Of a stretch of DNA of 64,000 nt, positions 19,615 through 28,151 are shown one piece after another. Source of the stretch: Hyalangium ruber (GTDB taxonomy: Bacteria > Myxococcota > Myxococcia > Myxococcales > Myxococcaceae). Within the stretch, counting starts at the first letter, position 1. Every line of letters begins with the position of its first letter. The notes below the pieces were generated by a model. It was not told the DNA's origin. It saw only the letters and a program-made list of their open reading frames with translations, and searched no databases. The stretch spans positions 434,001 to 498,000 of the forward strand of contig NZ_JAXIVS010000004.1 in the NCBI RefSeq assembly GCF_034259325.1, written 5' to 3'. The position numbers and the translations under genes were made by a program.

Positions 19615-20211
19615 ATGACGAAGCGATTCGCGCTCGTGCTGGGCCTGGCCACGCTCGCCGGCTGCTCCGCGGTGAAGAACAGCACCATCCGCCCCGACTA
19701 TGAGCAGGTGGACAAGCAACGGGTAAAGCGGCTCGTGGTGGTGACGGCACCGCTGCCCGACGGCAAGCAGGCCCTGGGCGACATGTGGAGCCTCATCGCC
19801 CGCCAGTACATCAACCAGAACCGTGACTTCCTGGTGAAGGAGCACATCACCCGCGCCGAGTCCACGGACGACGCCGCCCTCAAGGCGCTGTGCGTCGAGG
19901 GCCTCGAGGGCGTGCTGCTGCTCGACCCGCAGGTGAAGCGCACCGGAGACGGCGCGGACGTGGCGGTGCGGGCGCGGCTGATGCGCTGCGCCGACGGCGA
20001 GAATGTGTGGAGCGCCGAGGCCGCCGGTGGCTGGGACTCGGTGGACGAGAAGTTCCGCGAGCGCACCGCGCAGTACGTGCAGCAGTTCGGTGCCGAGGTG
20101 GAGCCCTACGTCGTCCCCTCCTACAAGCTGCTCCAGGCCACCCTGGACACGCTGCCCAACCCGCAGCTCAACGACCAAGACATCGACGAGAAGATCGAGC
20201 TGGGGGAGTAG
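19615..20211 (+). CDS. lipoprotein of unknown function
   Basis: 198 residues. The lipobox is LATLAGCS (Cys 17). The mature protein has a compact alpha/beta look with VKRLVVVTAPLPDGKQ, IARQYINQNRDF and LEGVLLLDPQVKR, resembling the nucleoside/ligand-binding DUF-type lipoproteins seen in myxobacteria, but I do not recognise a named family. A strong GAGGGAG ribosome site lies before the ATG. The MgtC-like gene starts 6 nt after its stop, so the two are likely an operon. Confidence 0.75.
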   Translation: MTKRFALVLGLATLAGCSAVKNSTIRPDYEQVDKQRVKRLVVVTAPLPDGKQALGDMWSLIARQYINQNRDFLVKEHITRAESTDDAALKALCVEGLEGVLLLDPQVKRTGDGADVAVRARLMRCADGENVWSAEAAGGWDSVDEKFRERTAQYVQQFGAEVEPYVVPSYKLLQATLDTLPNPQLNDQDIDEKIELGE

Positions 20212-20217
20212 TCCTCC

Positions 20218-20724
20218 ATGGACGCCCACATCGTCGCCCTGCGGTTGGGCGTGGCCTTCCTGCTCGGGGGCCTGCTGGGCCTGGAGCGGGAGTTGCGCGG
20301 GCAGAGCGCGGGCCTGCGCACCCACCTGCTCGTGAGCCTGGGCTCGTGCCTCTTCACCCTGGCGAGCATCTACGCCGCCCAGCCGCTGGTGGACGACGTG
20401 CCCGTGGGCACGCGAGCGGACATCACCCGTATCGCCAGTCAGGTGGTGGTGGGCATCGGCTTCCTGGGCGGCGGGGCCATCCTCCGCCACGGCGACTCCA
20501 TCCGAGGGCTCACCACGGCGGCCAACCTGTGGCTCACCGCCTCCATCGGGCTGGCGGCGGGGCTGGGCTTCCTCCACGGCGCCGCCATCACCGGAGGGCT
20601 GGCCCTGCTCGTGCTCGCGGGCCTGCGCCCCGTGGAGCACTTCCTGGCGCGCGTACGCCGAAAGCGCCACATCGCTCGGGACGGGGACACCACCTCCGAG
20701 AAGCCTCCCGAGTCCCAAGGGTGA
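20218..20724 (+). CDS. MgtC/SapB family membrane protein
   Basis: 168 residues with four to five hydrophobic segments. The family core is seen in LLGLERELRGQSAGLRTHLL, IGFLGGGAILR and GLTTAANLWLTASIGLAAG. MgtC proteins modulate the F1Fo ATPase and magnesium or phosphate balance in pathogens; in free-living bacteria the role is less clear. It lacks the C-terminal ACT-like domain of Salmonella MgtC. Its stop lies in a stem GGTGAGCC/GGCTCACC (20720-20742). Confidence 0.88.
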   Translation: MDAHIVALRLGVAFLLGGLLGLERELRGQSAGLRTHLLVSLGSCLFTLASIYAAQPLVDDVPVGTRADITRIASQVVVGIGFLGGGAILRHGDSIRGLTTAANLWLTASIGLAAGLGFLHGAAITGGLALLVLAGLRPVEHFLARVRRKRHIARDGDTTSEKPPESQG

Positions 20725-20742
20725 GCCGCACCAGGGCTCACC
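20720..20742 (+). terminator. hairpin at the end of the mgtC-like gene
   Basis: GGTGAGCC (20720-20727) pairs with GGCTCACC (20735-20742) over a 7-nt loop; the stop codon is inside the left arm. No T-tract follows, so its terminator role is likely but not certain. Confidence 0.5.
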
Positions 20743-20891
20743 GCTTGCTCGCTCGGCGTCCCGGCGAATCCACCCCCTCCCGCTGAGCGCGGCCCTGCGG
20801 CAACATGCCGCGTAGGCCCCGGAGCAGGGCCTTGGTATGCCAGCCTGATCGCGCCCGGTCCCGCCGGGTGCTTCACACCGGAGCCCTTTCC

Positions 20892-21743
20892 ATGCACACC
20901 TCTCTCGGGCGCGCCGCGCTCCTGGCCCTCACCGCCTTGGCTTCCACCGCGTGTGGAGGCGATGACGCGCCGCAGACCGTCCTGCTCTCCTTCAAGCCCA
21001 TGGTGGGCAACCAGGCCTTCGCCTGCGGGCAGACGTACACGGGCCTGGGCACGACGGCGACGCGCTACGAGCCCAAGGACTTCCGCCTCTACGTCCACAA
21101 CGTGCGGCTCGTCTCCACCGGGGGCCAGGAGGTGCCGGTGACGCTCACCGAGAACGGCGACTGGCAGAAGGACGGGCTGGCCCTGCTCGACTTCGAGAAC
21201 AAGGCGGGCCTGTGCTCCAACGGCACCGAGGCCACCAACAACCGCATCATGGGCACGGTGCCCGCCGGCGACTACTCGGGCCTGCGCTTCACGGTGGGCG
21301 TGCCCTTCGCGATGAACCACCAGGATGCCTCCGTCGCGAGCACCCCCCTCAACGTGAGCACCCTCTTCTGGGGCTGGGCCGGGGGCTACAAGTTCATCCG
21401 TCTGGACGGCCGCACCTCCGGCCTGCCCAGCGGGCACAACGTCCACCTGGGCAGCACCGAGTGCCAGACGGCGGGCCCCAACCAGGTCACCTCCTGCCAG
21501 CAGGAGAACCGCTTCGAGGTGGAGCTCGCCGGCTTCGACCCGGAGAAGGCCCAGAACGTGGTGCTGGACGTCGCGACGCTGCTGGCGGGCTCCGACCTGG
21601 ACACCAATCAGGCGAATTCGGCGCCGGGCTGCATGTCCGCCACGAATGACGCGGACTGTGGTCCCATCTTCCAGCGCCTGGGCCTGGCCTTCAATGGCAC
21701 CCAGGCCAACCCGGCCAACCAGACCTTCTTCCGAGTGGAGTAG
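20892..21743 (+). CDS. MbnP-like copper-site protein of the metallo-mystery pair
   Basis: 283 residues. Lipoprotein-type signal (TALASTACG). The mature part carries six Cys (FACGQ, GLCSNG, TECQ, SCQQ, PGCMS, DCGPI) and the family Trp motif FWGWAGGYKFIRLDG. In methanotrophs MbnP binds copper at a site that needs a Trp converted to kynurenine by its diheme partner MbnH. The gene for that partner starts 2 nt after this stop, so the pair is complete here. No methanobactin genes are nearby. A role in copper handling in the envelope is inferred. Confidence 0.85.
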   Translation: MHTSLGRAALLALTALASTACGGDDAPQTVLLSFKPMVGNQAFACGQTYTGLGTTATRYEPKDFRLYVHNVRLVSTGGQEVPVTLTENGDWQKDGLALLDFENKAGLCSNGTEATNNRIMGTVPAGDYSGLRFTVGVPFAMNHQDASVASTPLNVSTLFWGWAGGYKFIRLDGRTSGLPSGHNVHLGSTECQTAGPNQVTSCQQENRFEVELAGFDPEKAQNVVLDVATLLAGSDLDTNQANSAPGCMSATNDADCGPIFQRLGLAFNGTQANPANQTFFRVE

Positions 21744-21745
21744 CG

Positions 21746-22876
21746 ATGAGACGCGGTGTCCTTCAGGCCTGGTGCGCGGGGTGGCTCCTGCTGCTCTGCG
21801 CGGCGTGTGGTGACTCAGGGCCCGAGCCCTACGTGTGGAACCTGCCTCCCGGCTTCCCCGAGCCCGCCGTGCCCGAGGACAACCCCATGAGCACCGCCAA
21901 GGTGGAGCTGGGGCGACACCTCTTCTACGACACGCGGCTGTCGGCCAACGGCACCCAGTCCTGCGCGAGCTGCCACCGCCAGGACAAGGCCTTCACGGAC
22001 ACGCTGCCCACGGCGGTGGGCTCCACGGGCGAGCACCACCGGCGCAACTCCATGTCCCTGGGCAATGTGGCCTATGCCGCCAGCCTCACCTGGGCCAACC
22101 CGGTGGTGCCGGACCTGGAGGCCCAGGCCCTGGTGCCGCTGTTCGGCGAGCACCCCGTGGAATTGGGGCTCGCGGGCCAGGAGGAGGTGCTGCTCCAGCG
22201 GCTGGCCGAGGATGCCCACTACCCGAAGCGCTTCGCCGAGGCCTTCCCCGAGGAGAAGCAGCCCCTCACCATGGCCTCGGTGGTGCGCGCCCTCGCCTCC
22301 TTCGAGCGCACGCTGCTGTCCGGCGGCTCGCCGTATGACCGGTACACCTACCGCGATGAGCTGGAGGCCCTGTCCCTGTCGGCCAAGCGGGGCATGACGC
22401 TCTTCTTCTCCGAGCGCCTGGAGTGCTTCCACTGCCACCAGGGCTTTGCCTTCACGGACTCCGTGAAGCACAAGCTGACCGCCTTCCCGGAGGTCACCTT
22501 CCACAACACCAACCTCTACAACGTGGATGGGCGAGGCACCTACCCGGCCACGGACGAGGGGCTGAAGGAGTTCACCGGCAAGCCCGAGGACACCGGGCGC
22601 TACCGCTCCCCCACCCTGCGCAACATCGCCCTGACGGCGCCGTACATGCACGATGGCTCCATCGCCACGCTCTCCGAGGTGTTGGACCACTACGCGGCCG
22701 GCGGCCGGGCCAGCGCCCAGGGCTCCGCGCCCAGCCCCTACCAGAGCGAGTTCGTGCGCGGCTTCACCCTCACGCCCCAGGAGAGGGAAGACGTGCTCGC
22801 CTTCCTGGAGTCCCTCACCGACACTGAGTTCCTCACGGACCCGCGCTTCTCGGATCCGTTCGCCACCGCGCCATGA
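21746..22876 (+). CDS. MbnH-like diheme enzyme (cytochrome c peroxidase/MauG superfamily)
   Basis: 376 residues. Lipobox LLLLCAACG at the N-terminus and two c-heme motifs, CASCH and CFHCH, in the bacterial cytochrome c peroxidase/MauG fold; PTLRNIALTAPYMHDGSIATL and LPTAVGSTGEHHRRNS are typical. MbnH oxidises a Trp of MbnP to kynurenine; canonical peroxidase activity is an alternative. Maturation needs cytochrome c assembly genes that are not in the window. Located 2 nt after the MbnP-like gene and 11 nt before a small cytochrome, which may be its electron partner. Confidence 0.88.
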   Translation: MRRGVLQAWCAGWLLLLCAACGDSGPEPYVWNLPPGFPEPAVPEDNPMSTAKVELGRHLFYDTRLSANGTQSCASCHRQDKAFTDTLPTAVGSTGEHHRRNSMSLGNVAYAASLTWANPVVPDLEAQALVPLFGEHPVELGLAGQEEVLLQRLAEDAHYPKRFAEAFPEEKQPLTMASVVRALASFERTLLSGGSPYDRYTYRDELEALSLSAKRGMTLFFSERLECFHCHQGFAFTDSVKHKLTAFPEVTFHNTNLYNVDGRGTYPATDEGLKEFTGKPEDTGRYRSPTLRNIALTAPYMHDGSIATLSEVLDHYAAGGRASAQGSAPSPYQSEFVRGFTLTPQEREDVLAFLESLTDTEFLTDPRFSDPFATAP

Positions 22877-22887
22877 GGTAACTCTCC

Positions 22888-23313
22888 ATGCTCCCTCGCT
22901 CGCTGCCGCGTCTCTGCCTGTTCGTCGTCACCGCCACCCTCTGTCTCGGGCACGGAGATGACGGGGGCTGTGGAGGCGGAGGCGAGGAGGAGCATCACCA
23001 TGAAGGGTCCTCGGGGGCGACGTGCCCCTCGGCCGGAGCCCCCACCGCGCAGGACTTCGGCAGTGCCTTCATGGAGCGCTACTGCCTGAGTTGCCACAGC
23101 GCGAGCCTCACCGGCCGCGCGCGTCGGGACGCTCCGGAGGGCATGAACTTCGACACGCTGGAGGAGGTGCGCCGCCAGGCCGCGGCCATCGACTCGCACG
23201 CGGCGGCGGGGCCCAATGGCGTCCACAGCGCCATGCCCCCCGTCTCCACCCCCCAGCCCACGCGCCAGGAGCGCGAGCGGCTGGGACAGTGGCTCGCCTG
23301 CGGCGCCCCCTGA
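22888..23313 (+). CDS. small c-type cytochrome with His/Glu-rich linker
   Basis: 141 residues. Signal peptide, then a Gly-rich and metal-binding-looking stretch (CGGGGEEEHHHEGS), then a single heme motif CLSCHSASL with a likely Met axial ligand downstream in SAMPPVST. It closes a three-gene operon with the MbnP/MbnH-like pair. It could carry electrons or hydrogen peroxide equivalents for the diheme enzyme; this is inferred from position. Confidence 0.8.
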   Translation: MLPRSLPRLCLFVVTATLCLGHGDDGGCGGGGEEEHHHEGSSGATCPSAGAPTAQDFGSAFMERYCLSCHSASLTGRARRDAPEGMNFDTLEEVRRQAAAIDSHAAAGPNGVHSAMPPVSTPQPTRQERERLGQWLACGAP

Positions 23314-23332
23314 GCTCAGGGGGCGCGGGCAC

Positions 23333-25099
23333 TCAGGGCTCCGAGGAGATGAAGCGCCGGTCCATCTCCGTGCGGATGTAGCGCTCGATCTCCTCCGCCG
23401 TCGTCAACTGCATGGCGTTGTTGAGCAGCTCCGCGGCCTCCGAGCGGCTCGAGCGCCGCAGGATGTTCTTCACCACCGGGATCTGCCCCGACGTCATCGA
23501 CAGCTCGTCGAACCCCATCGCCAGCAGCACCAGCGAGTAGATGGGGTCTCCGGCCATCTCTCCGCACATGGACACGGGGATGCCCGCCGACTTCGCCGCC
23601 GAGACGATGTTCTGCAGCGAGCGCAGTACCGAGAGGTGCAGTGGCTTGTAGAGGTAGGCCACGTCCCGGTTCTGGCGGTCGATCGCCAGCGTGTACTGGA
23701 TGAGGTCGTTCGTCCCCACCGAGAAGAAATCCGCCTCCTGCGCCAGCCGGTCCGCGATGAGCGCCGCGCTCGGCGTCTCCACCATGATGCCCACCGGGAA
23801 GCGCTTGCCCAGCGGCACTCCCGCCCGGCTCAGCTCGGTGCGGCACGACTCCAGCTCGGCGCGCGCCTCGCGCAGCTCGCTCATGCCGCAGATCAGCGGG
23901 AACATCAGCCGCAGGTTGCCGTGGGCGCTCGCCCTCAGCAGGGCTCGGAGCTGCGCCCGGAACAGGTCCCGGTGCGAGAGGCAGTAGCGGATGGCTCGCA
24001 GGCCCATGGCCGGGTTGGGCTCGCGCTCGTGCTTCACCTTGCCCGGCACCTTGTCGCCGCCCAGGTCCAGCGTGCGGATGGTGACGGGCCGCCCGCCCAT
24101 CGCCTCCAGCACCTGCTTGTAAGCCCGGTAGTGCTCCTCCTCCGAGGGCACCGTCTTGCGGTCCAGGAACATGAACTCGGTGCGGTATAGGCCGATGCCC
24201 TCCGCCCCGTGCGCCAGCAGCGAGGGGATCTCCTCCAGGAACTCCATGTTCCCGTTGAGCCGGATGCGGTAGCCCTCCGTGCTCACCGCCGGCAGGTCCT
24301 TGGTACGCAGCGCGAGCTCCTCGCTCTGCTGCTGCACCCGCTGCGCCTCGCGGAACAGGGCGATCTGCTCCGGCGTCGGGTTCACCAGGATGACGCCGCT
24401 GGAGCCATCCAGCGCCACCAGGTCCCCCGGGGAGATCTGCTCGCTGGCCTTGCCCGCACCCACCACGGCGGGCATCTCCCGGGCTCGGGCGACGATGGCC
24501 GTGTGGCTCGTCTGCCCTCCCAGGTCGGTGATGAAGCCGGCCACCCGCCCGCTGCGCACCATCATCGCCGCGTCCGCGGGCGACAAATCGTGCGCCACCA
24601 CGATGGCCTCCTCCGGAATCTCCACCTCCTCATCGACCGCCTGCCCCATGAGGTTGCGCACCACACGGTCGGCCACGTACTCCACGTCCGAGCGCCGCTC
24701 GCGGAAGTACTCGTCCGGGATGTTGTCGAACAGGTGCTTGAGCTTGCGCGCCACCCGCCGCACCGCCCACTCGGCGTTGATGCGGTCCTGGACGATGAGC
24801 CGGTCCACCTCGTCCACCAGCATCGGGTCGTGCAACATCAGCCGATGCGCCTCGAGGATGAGCGCGTGGTCATGCCCCTCGGTGCGCGCAATCTGCTCCT
24901 TGAGCTCGGCCAATTGCTCGTCGGACTTCTCCAGGGCGGAGCGCATCCTGGCGCGCTCGGGCTCCACCTCCGCCTCAGCCAGCCGCAGCTTGGGGGTGCG
25001 CACCCGCTTGCGGTCCAGGATGAAGGCATGGCCTACCGAGACACCCGGGGAGGCGCCAATGCCCTTCAAGCTCGTGGTGGGAGTGGCCTGCGTGCTCAC
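23333..25099 (-). CDS. ptsI: PTS Enzyme I (phosphoenolpyruvate-protein phosphotransferase)
   Basis: 588 residues, cytosolic. It takes phosphate from phosphoenolpyruvate onto a His and passes it to HPr. Active His 199 is in DLGGQTSHTAIVAR; the C-terminal PEP-binding barrel has LYRTEFMFLDR, RTLDLGGDK and MCGEMAGDP. I chose the GTG at 25099, which follows AGGAGGG and gives a normal family N-terminus (LKGIGASPG); the open frame reaches further upstream inside HPr. It starts 25 nt after the HPr stop and is the last gene of the PTS operon. Confidence 0.95.
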   Translation of the reverse strand: MSTQATPTTSLKGIGASPGVSVGHAFILDRKRVRTPKLRLAEAEVEPERARMRSALEKSDEQLAELKEQIARTEGHDHALILEAHRLMLHDPMLVDEVDRLIVQDRINAEWAVRRVARKLKHLFDNIPDEYFRERRSDVEYVADRVVRNLMGQAVDEEVEIPEEAIVVAHDLSPADAAMMVRSGRVAGFITDLGGQTSHTAIVARAREMPAVVGAGKASEQISPGDLVALDGSSGVILVNPTPEQIALFREAQRVQQQSEELALRTKDLPAVSTEGYRIRLNGNMEFLEEIPSLLAHGAEGIGLYRTEFMFLDRKTVPSEEEHYRAYKQVLEAMGGRPVTIRTLDLGGDKVPGKVKHEREPNPAMGLRAIRYCLSHRDLFRAQLRALLRASAHGNLRLMFPLICGMSELREARAELESCRTELSRAGVPLGKRFPVGIMVETPSAALIADRLAQEADFFSVGTNDLIQYTLAIDRQNRDVAYLYKPLHLSVLRSLQNIVSAAKSAGIPVSMCGEMAGDPIYSLVLLAMGFDELSMTSGQIPVVKNILRRSSRSEAAELLNNAMQLTTAEEIERYIRTEMDRRFISSEP

Positions 25100-25124
25100 G
25101 GTTGCTCGTTCACCCTCCTGAAGC

Positions 25125-25403
25125 CTACTGCCCCTCGCCGAAGCGGTCGGCGATGAGTTTTCGAATTTCCTCGAGGCACGCCGCCGCGTCATCCCCCTTG
25201 CAGGTGAGTTTCACGTGGGTGCCCTGCCCCGCCGCCAACATCAACACCCCCATGATGGACTTGGCGTTGGCCTTCTGTCCCTGGTGCTCGATGAGCGTCT
25301 CGCACTTGAAGCGGTTGGCCACCTTGACGAGCTGCGCGGCCGCGCGGGCATGGAGCCCCAACGCGTTGATGATTTCGAACGTGCCTTCAACGACGTTAGC
25401 CAT
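25125..25403 (-). CDS. ptsH: phosphocarrier protein HPr
   Basis: 92 residues. Phosphoacceptor His 18 in NALGLHARAAA and the regulatory Ser 49 in AKSIMGVLML are both present, so it can be phosphorylated by Enzyme I and also by HPr kinase, whose gene is at 38377. It lies between the IID gene and ptsI. Confidence 0.96.
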   Translation of the reverse strand: MANVVEGTFEIINALGLHARAAAQLVKVANRFKCETLIEHQGQKANAKSIMGVLMLAAGQGTHVKLTCKGDDAAACLEEIRKLIADRFGEGQ

Positions 25404-25418
25404 GTGAGGTTCCAGTCC

Positions 25419-25435
25419 CCTTTCTCAAAGAAAGG
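25419..25435 (-). other. intercistronic hairpin between IID and HPr genes
   Basis: CCTTTCT/AGAAAGG stem with a 3-nt loop overlaps the IID stop codon. It may be a partial terminator or an RNA-processing stem that sets HPr and Enzyme I levels apart from the IIABCD part. Confidence 0.4.
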
Positions 25436-26189
25436 CCCCCGCCGCACACGCCAGCCCCGCGGCAAGGTACAGCACGACGTAGTTGGGCACCCGCTGTTGA
25501 ACGAGAATGTAGGACACGACGCCCAGTGCCAGACATCCGGCGACCAGCCAGGGGGCATGGTTGCCTCCGGCCGTGCGTCCCAGGTCCACCGCCAGCCATG
25601 CGGCCAGGCCCCCGGCGGAGGCCGCCGCCACCGAGCGCAGCCGCGCCCCCCGGGTGGGCAGGTTGGCCCGAGCCACCGCCTCCACCAGCCGGTCTCCCAG
25701 CACCAGCCCCATGAAGAAGAGGCGGGCGCGCAACGTGAGGTGGACGAGGTTGTAGAGGAACAGGAAGAGCAGCGCGGCCCAGGCGTGCAGCACGGGCACC
25801 GAGGCGGCGCACACCGCGCCCACCGCCGGCTTGAGCGACAGCCAGAAGAAGCCGTCCCCCAGCGCGGCCAGCGGCCCCATGAGCGCGGCCTTGAAGGCCA
25901 CCACCTTGTCGGGAGGCTCCTCGCCCCGGGCGATGCGCTGCTCGTGGTAGAGCACCCCGCCAAGAATGGCGGCCGCCACGTACGGGTGGGTGTTGAAGAA
26001 GACGAGGTGCCGGCGCACCGCCGCCTCCTGGTCCGCCTTCTCCGGGTAGAGCCGCTCCAGCGCGGGGAAGAGGCTGTAGGCCAACCCCAGGTTCTGCATG
26101 CCCTTGGGGTTCCACGAGGCCTGCAGGAAGAGCGAGCGCAGGAAGACCCGCAGCAGCACCCCTCGGCTCAAGGGCTCGGCGGGGCTCAC
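25425..26189 (-). CDS. PTS mannose-family IID component
   Basis: 254 residues. Membrane protein of the mannose/fructose/sorbose permease family, recognised by SLFLQASWNPKGMQNLG, NTHPYVAAAILG and LMGPLAALGDGFFW. With IIC it forms the channel for sugar uptake. The GTG start at 26189 overlaps the IIC stop (GTGA), so translation is coupled. It is slightly shorter than typical IID. The substrate cannot be told. Confidence 0.92.
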   Translation of the reverse strand: MSPAEPLSRGVLLRVFLRSLFLQASWNPKGMQNLGLAYSLFPALERLYPEKADQEAAVRRHLVFFNTHPYVAAAILGGVLYHEQRIARGEEPPDKVVAFKAALMGPLAALGDGFFWLSLKPAVGAVCAASVPVLHAWAALLFLFLYNLVHLTLRARLFFMGLVLGDRLVEAVARANLPTRGARLRSVAAASAGGLAAWLAVDLGRTAGGNHAPWLVAGCLALGVVSYILVQQRVPNYVVLYLAAGLACAAGAFL

Positions 26190-26902
26190 CGGCGATCTCC
26201 ATAAACGAAGAGGATGACCGCCAGCGTGACGACCGCGGCGCCCAGGCCCGCATACAAAGGAGCGCGCTTGGCGTGGCTGCCCTGGGCCGCCAGCGCCGCC
26301 GCCACCGAGGCCATGGCCGGAAACGCCCACGCCAGCCCTCGCAGCAGGTCCAGCGGCAGGTGCTCCAGCCACGGCCCGAGGAAGAAGCCCAGCAGGGCGC
26401 AGGCGGCCGACACCGCCCCGTAGACGACGAAGTGGGGCCACATGCCCCACAGGTTCTGCCGCACGGCACGCGTGAGGTTGCCCGCCTCGGCCGAGGCCAG
26501 CGCCACCCGGGCCAGCCGCGCCATGTAGCCTTCCAGCATCCGGTCCCCCACGCGGCCCAACCGGCCCAGGGGGATGAAGAGCAGCACGGCGATGGACCAG
26601 AGCGCCTGCGTGGAGCCCCCACCCGTGGCCGCCGCCATGGTGGCCGCCGCCGCCGCGGTGCCCGTGGCCGAGACCGTGTCGTTCTCCGGCAGCGAGGCGC
26701 CCAGGTTGGCGGTGCCCAGGTAGAACAGCTCCAGCAGCAAGCCCACGTAGAGGCCGGCGCGCACATCGCCCAGGAGCGCGCCCATGACGGTGGCGGACAC
26801 CAGCGGGCGCGAGAGCATGGCCTGCAGGAACGCCTTGCGCTCCACCGCCACCACGCCGCCCCAGAGCCCCGCGAGCAGCACCTGGGTCCAGGCCACGCTC
26901 AC
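26186..26902 (-). CDS. PTS mannose-family IIC component
   Basis: 238 residues with about seven hydrophobic segments. Family features include LLAGLWGGVVAVERKAFLQA and LLLELFYLGTANLGASLPEN. It forms the membrane translocator together with IID. GTG start at 26902, 4 nt after the IIB stop. In delta-proteobacteria these genes may serve regulation more than sugar import; no catabolic genes surround them here. Confidence 0.92.
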   Translation of the reverse strand: MSVAWTQVLLAGLWGGVVAVERKAFLQAMLSRPLVSATVMGALLGDVRAGLYVGLLLELFYLGTANLGASLPENDTVSATGTAAAAATMAAATGGGSTQALWSIAVLLFIPLGRLGRVGDRMLEGYMARLARVALASAEAGNLTRAVRQNLWGMWPHFVVYGAVSAACALLGFFLGPWLEHLPLDLLRGLAWAFPAMASVAAALAAQGSHAKRAPLYAGLGAAVVTLAVILFVYGDRR

Positions 26903-26906
26903 GCGC

Positions 26907-27392
26907 TCAGCCTCCCTTGGTCCAGCGCTCGGACAGCTCTCCCAGCTCTACCGCCTTCTCGGAAGGCACGGCGCGCGCCTCTACTCGGACGCCCTTGTCC
27001 GCCAGCCCCTGCAGCGCCTGCAGCTCCGCCTCCGCCAGGAAGACGGACGGGGACACCTGCCGCCTTCCGGCGCCGAAGTGAACGTTGCCCAGGTTCAGGT
27101 GTTCCAGCGTCAGCCCGTGCGCGAAGGCGAAGGGCACCGAGGCCACGTCCCGGAGCAGCACCAGCGTGCGCACCGCGTCCTTGGACACGGCCGCGAAGTC
27201 CACCTGGGCCAGGGGGAGGATCTGCACCTCGATGGCGCTCTGCACGGCCAGCGCCATGGCGGCGCGGATGAGGGGGCTCGAAGCCGCCTCGTCATCGGCC
27301 ACGACGACGCGCTGCACCTTCAGGTGTGGAAGCCAGGCCTCGACGACCTGACCGTGGATGAGGCGGTTGTCGACGCGGACCAGGGTGATCAC
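26907..27392 (-). CDS. PTS mannose-family IIB component
   Basis: 161 residues, cytosolic. The phospho-His is His 13 in VDNRLIHGQVVEAW, the classic IIB-Man site, followed by a Rossmann-like fold. It receives phosphate from IIA. GTG start at 27392, 33 nt after the IIA stop. Residues NLGNVHFGAG near the middle match the family. Confidence 0.94.
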   Translation of the reverse strand: MITLVRVDNRLIHGQVVEAWLPHLKVQRVVVADDEAASSPLIRAAMALAVQSAIEVQILPLAQVDFAAVSKDAVRTLVLLRDVASVPFAFAHGLTLEHLNLGNVHFGAGRRQVSPSVFLAEAELQALQGLADKGVRVEARAVPSEKAVELGELSERWTKGG

Positions 27393-27425
27393 AGCAGCCT
27401 CGAATCGCCCACCCAGGGCATGCCG

Positions 27426-27848
27426 TCAAGTTCGCGGCGACTGTTGAGCTTCGCGAAGCAGAGCGGAGGCGCAGGTGATGTTGCGCTGACCGTACGAGGC
27501 CAGCAGGTTGGCCATCTCCGGCAGCGGCAAGTGCTCGTCGCGCAGGGAGTTCGCCTTGAGGATCATCGGAAGGTTGACGCCCGCCAGCACCTCGAGGTTG
27601 CCGCGCTGGCACATCATCAACGATTCCTTACAGGGAGTGCCGCCGAAGAGGTCGGCCATGACGATGACACCTTCCCCGTCATCGACCTTGGCCACCGCCT
27701 GCTTCATCTTGACGCGCAGGTCCTCGACGGACGTGCCCGGCTCGATGTTGCAAGTAGCGACCGCGGGCAACTTGCCCACAATCTGCTCGGCGGTGGCAAC
27801 CAGCTCTTCCGCCAGACGCCCGTGAGATGCGACGACGAGGCCGACCAT
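27426..27848 (-). CDS. PTS mannose-family IIA component
   Basis: 140 residues, cytosolic. The phospho-His is His 9 in VVASHGRLAEEL; MADLFGGTPCKESL is also typical of ManX-like IIA. I start at the ATG at 27848, which has GAGGAG 5 nt upstream, not the GTG two codons earlier. It is the first gene of the operon IIA-IIB-IIC-IID-HPr-Enzyme I, and its leader holds a repeated 12-mer. Confidence 0.95.
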   Translation of the reverse strand: MVGLVVASHGRLAEELVATAEQIVGKLPAVATCNIEPGTSVEDLRVKMKQAVAKVDDGEGVIVMADLFGGTPCKESLMMCQRGNLEVLAGVNLPMILKANSLRDEHLPLPEMANLLASYGQRNITCASALLREAQQSPRT

Positions 27849-28151
27849 ATTCACTCCTCACCACCCCCCGAGGCTTGCGTCCTACGCCTGAATGCTACGA
27901 CGTGCAACCCCGGTGAAAGGTTCCGCGCCCTTCGACCTGCTCCAGCCTACCCTCTTATCTTGAAAGGTAAGACTGCCCTCGGTTCCGCGCCCACTATTCC
28001 CAGGCCGGTAAGGCAAGGCGCCGTCGCCCACCGGACGGGGAAGCATCCCACAAGCCTCCCACAAGAGTGAGATGCCAGGCCAGGGCTGTAGATGCACCCC
28101 GAGGCCGATTTTCTGGCCCACACGCGGCGTTTGGCTGGAGGGCAGGCGGCC
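27849..28151 (-). promoter_or_regulatory. leader region of the PTS operon with direct repeats
   Basis: This 303-nt gap has no gene. The 12-mer GGTTCCGCGCCC occurs at 27919-27930 and again at 27981-27992. Between the copies is a stem CTTATCT/AGGTAAG (27954-27971, one G-U pair on the RNA). The repeats could be regulator sites upstream of the IIA gene; I found no clear -35/-10 or sigma-54 element. Confidence 0.35.
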
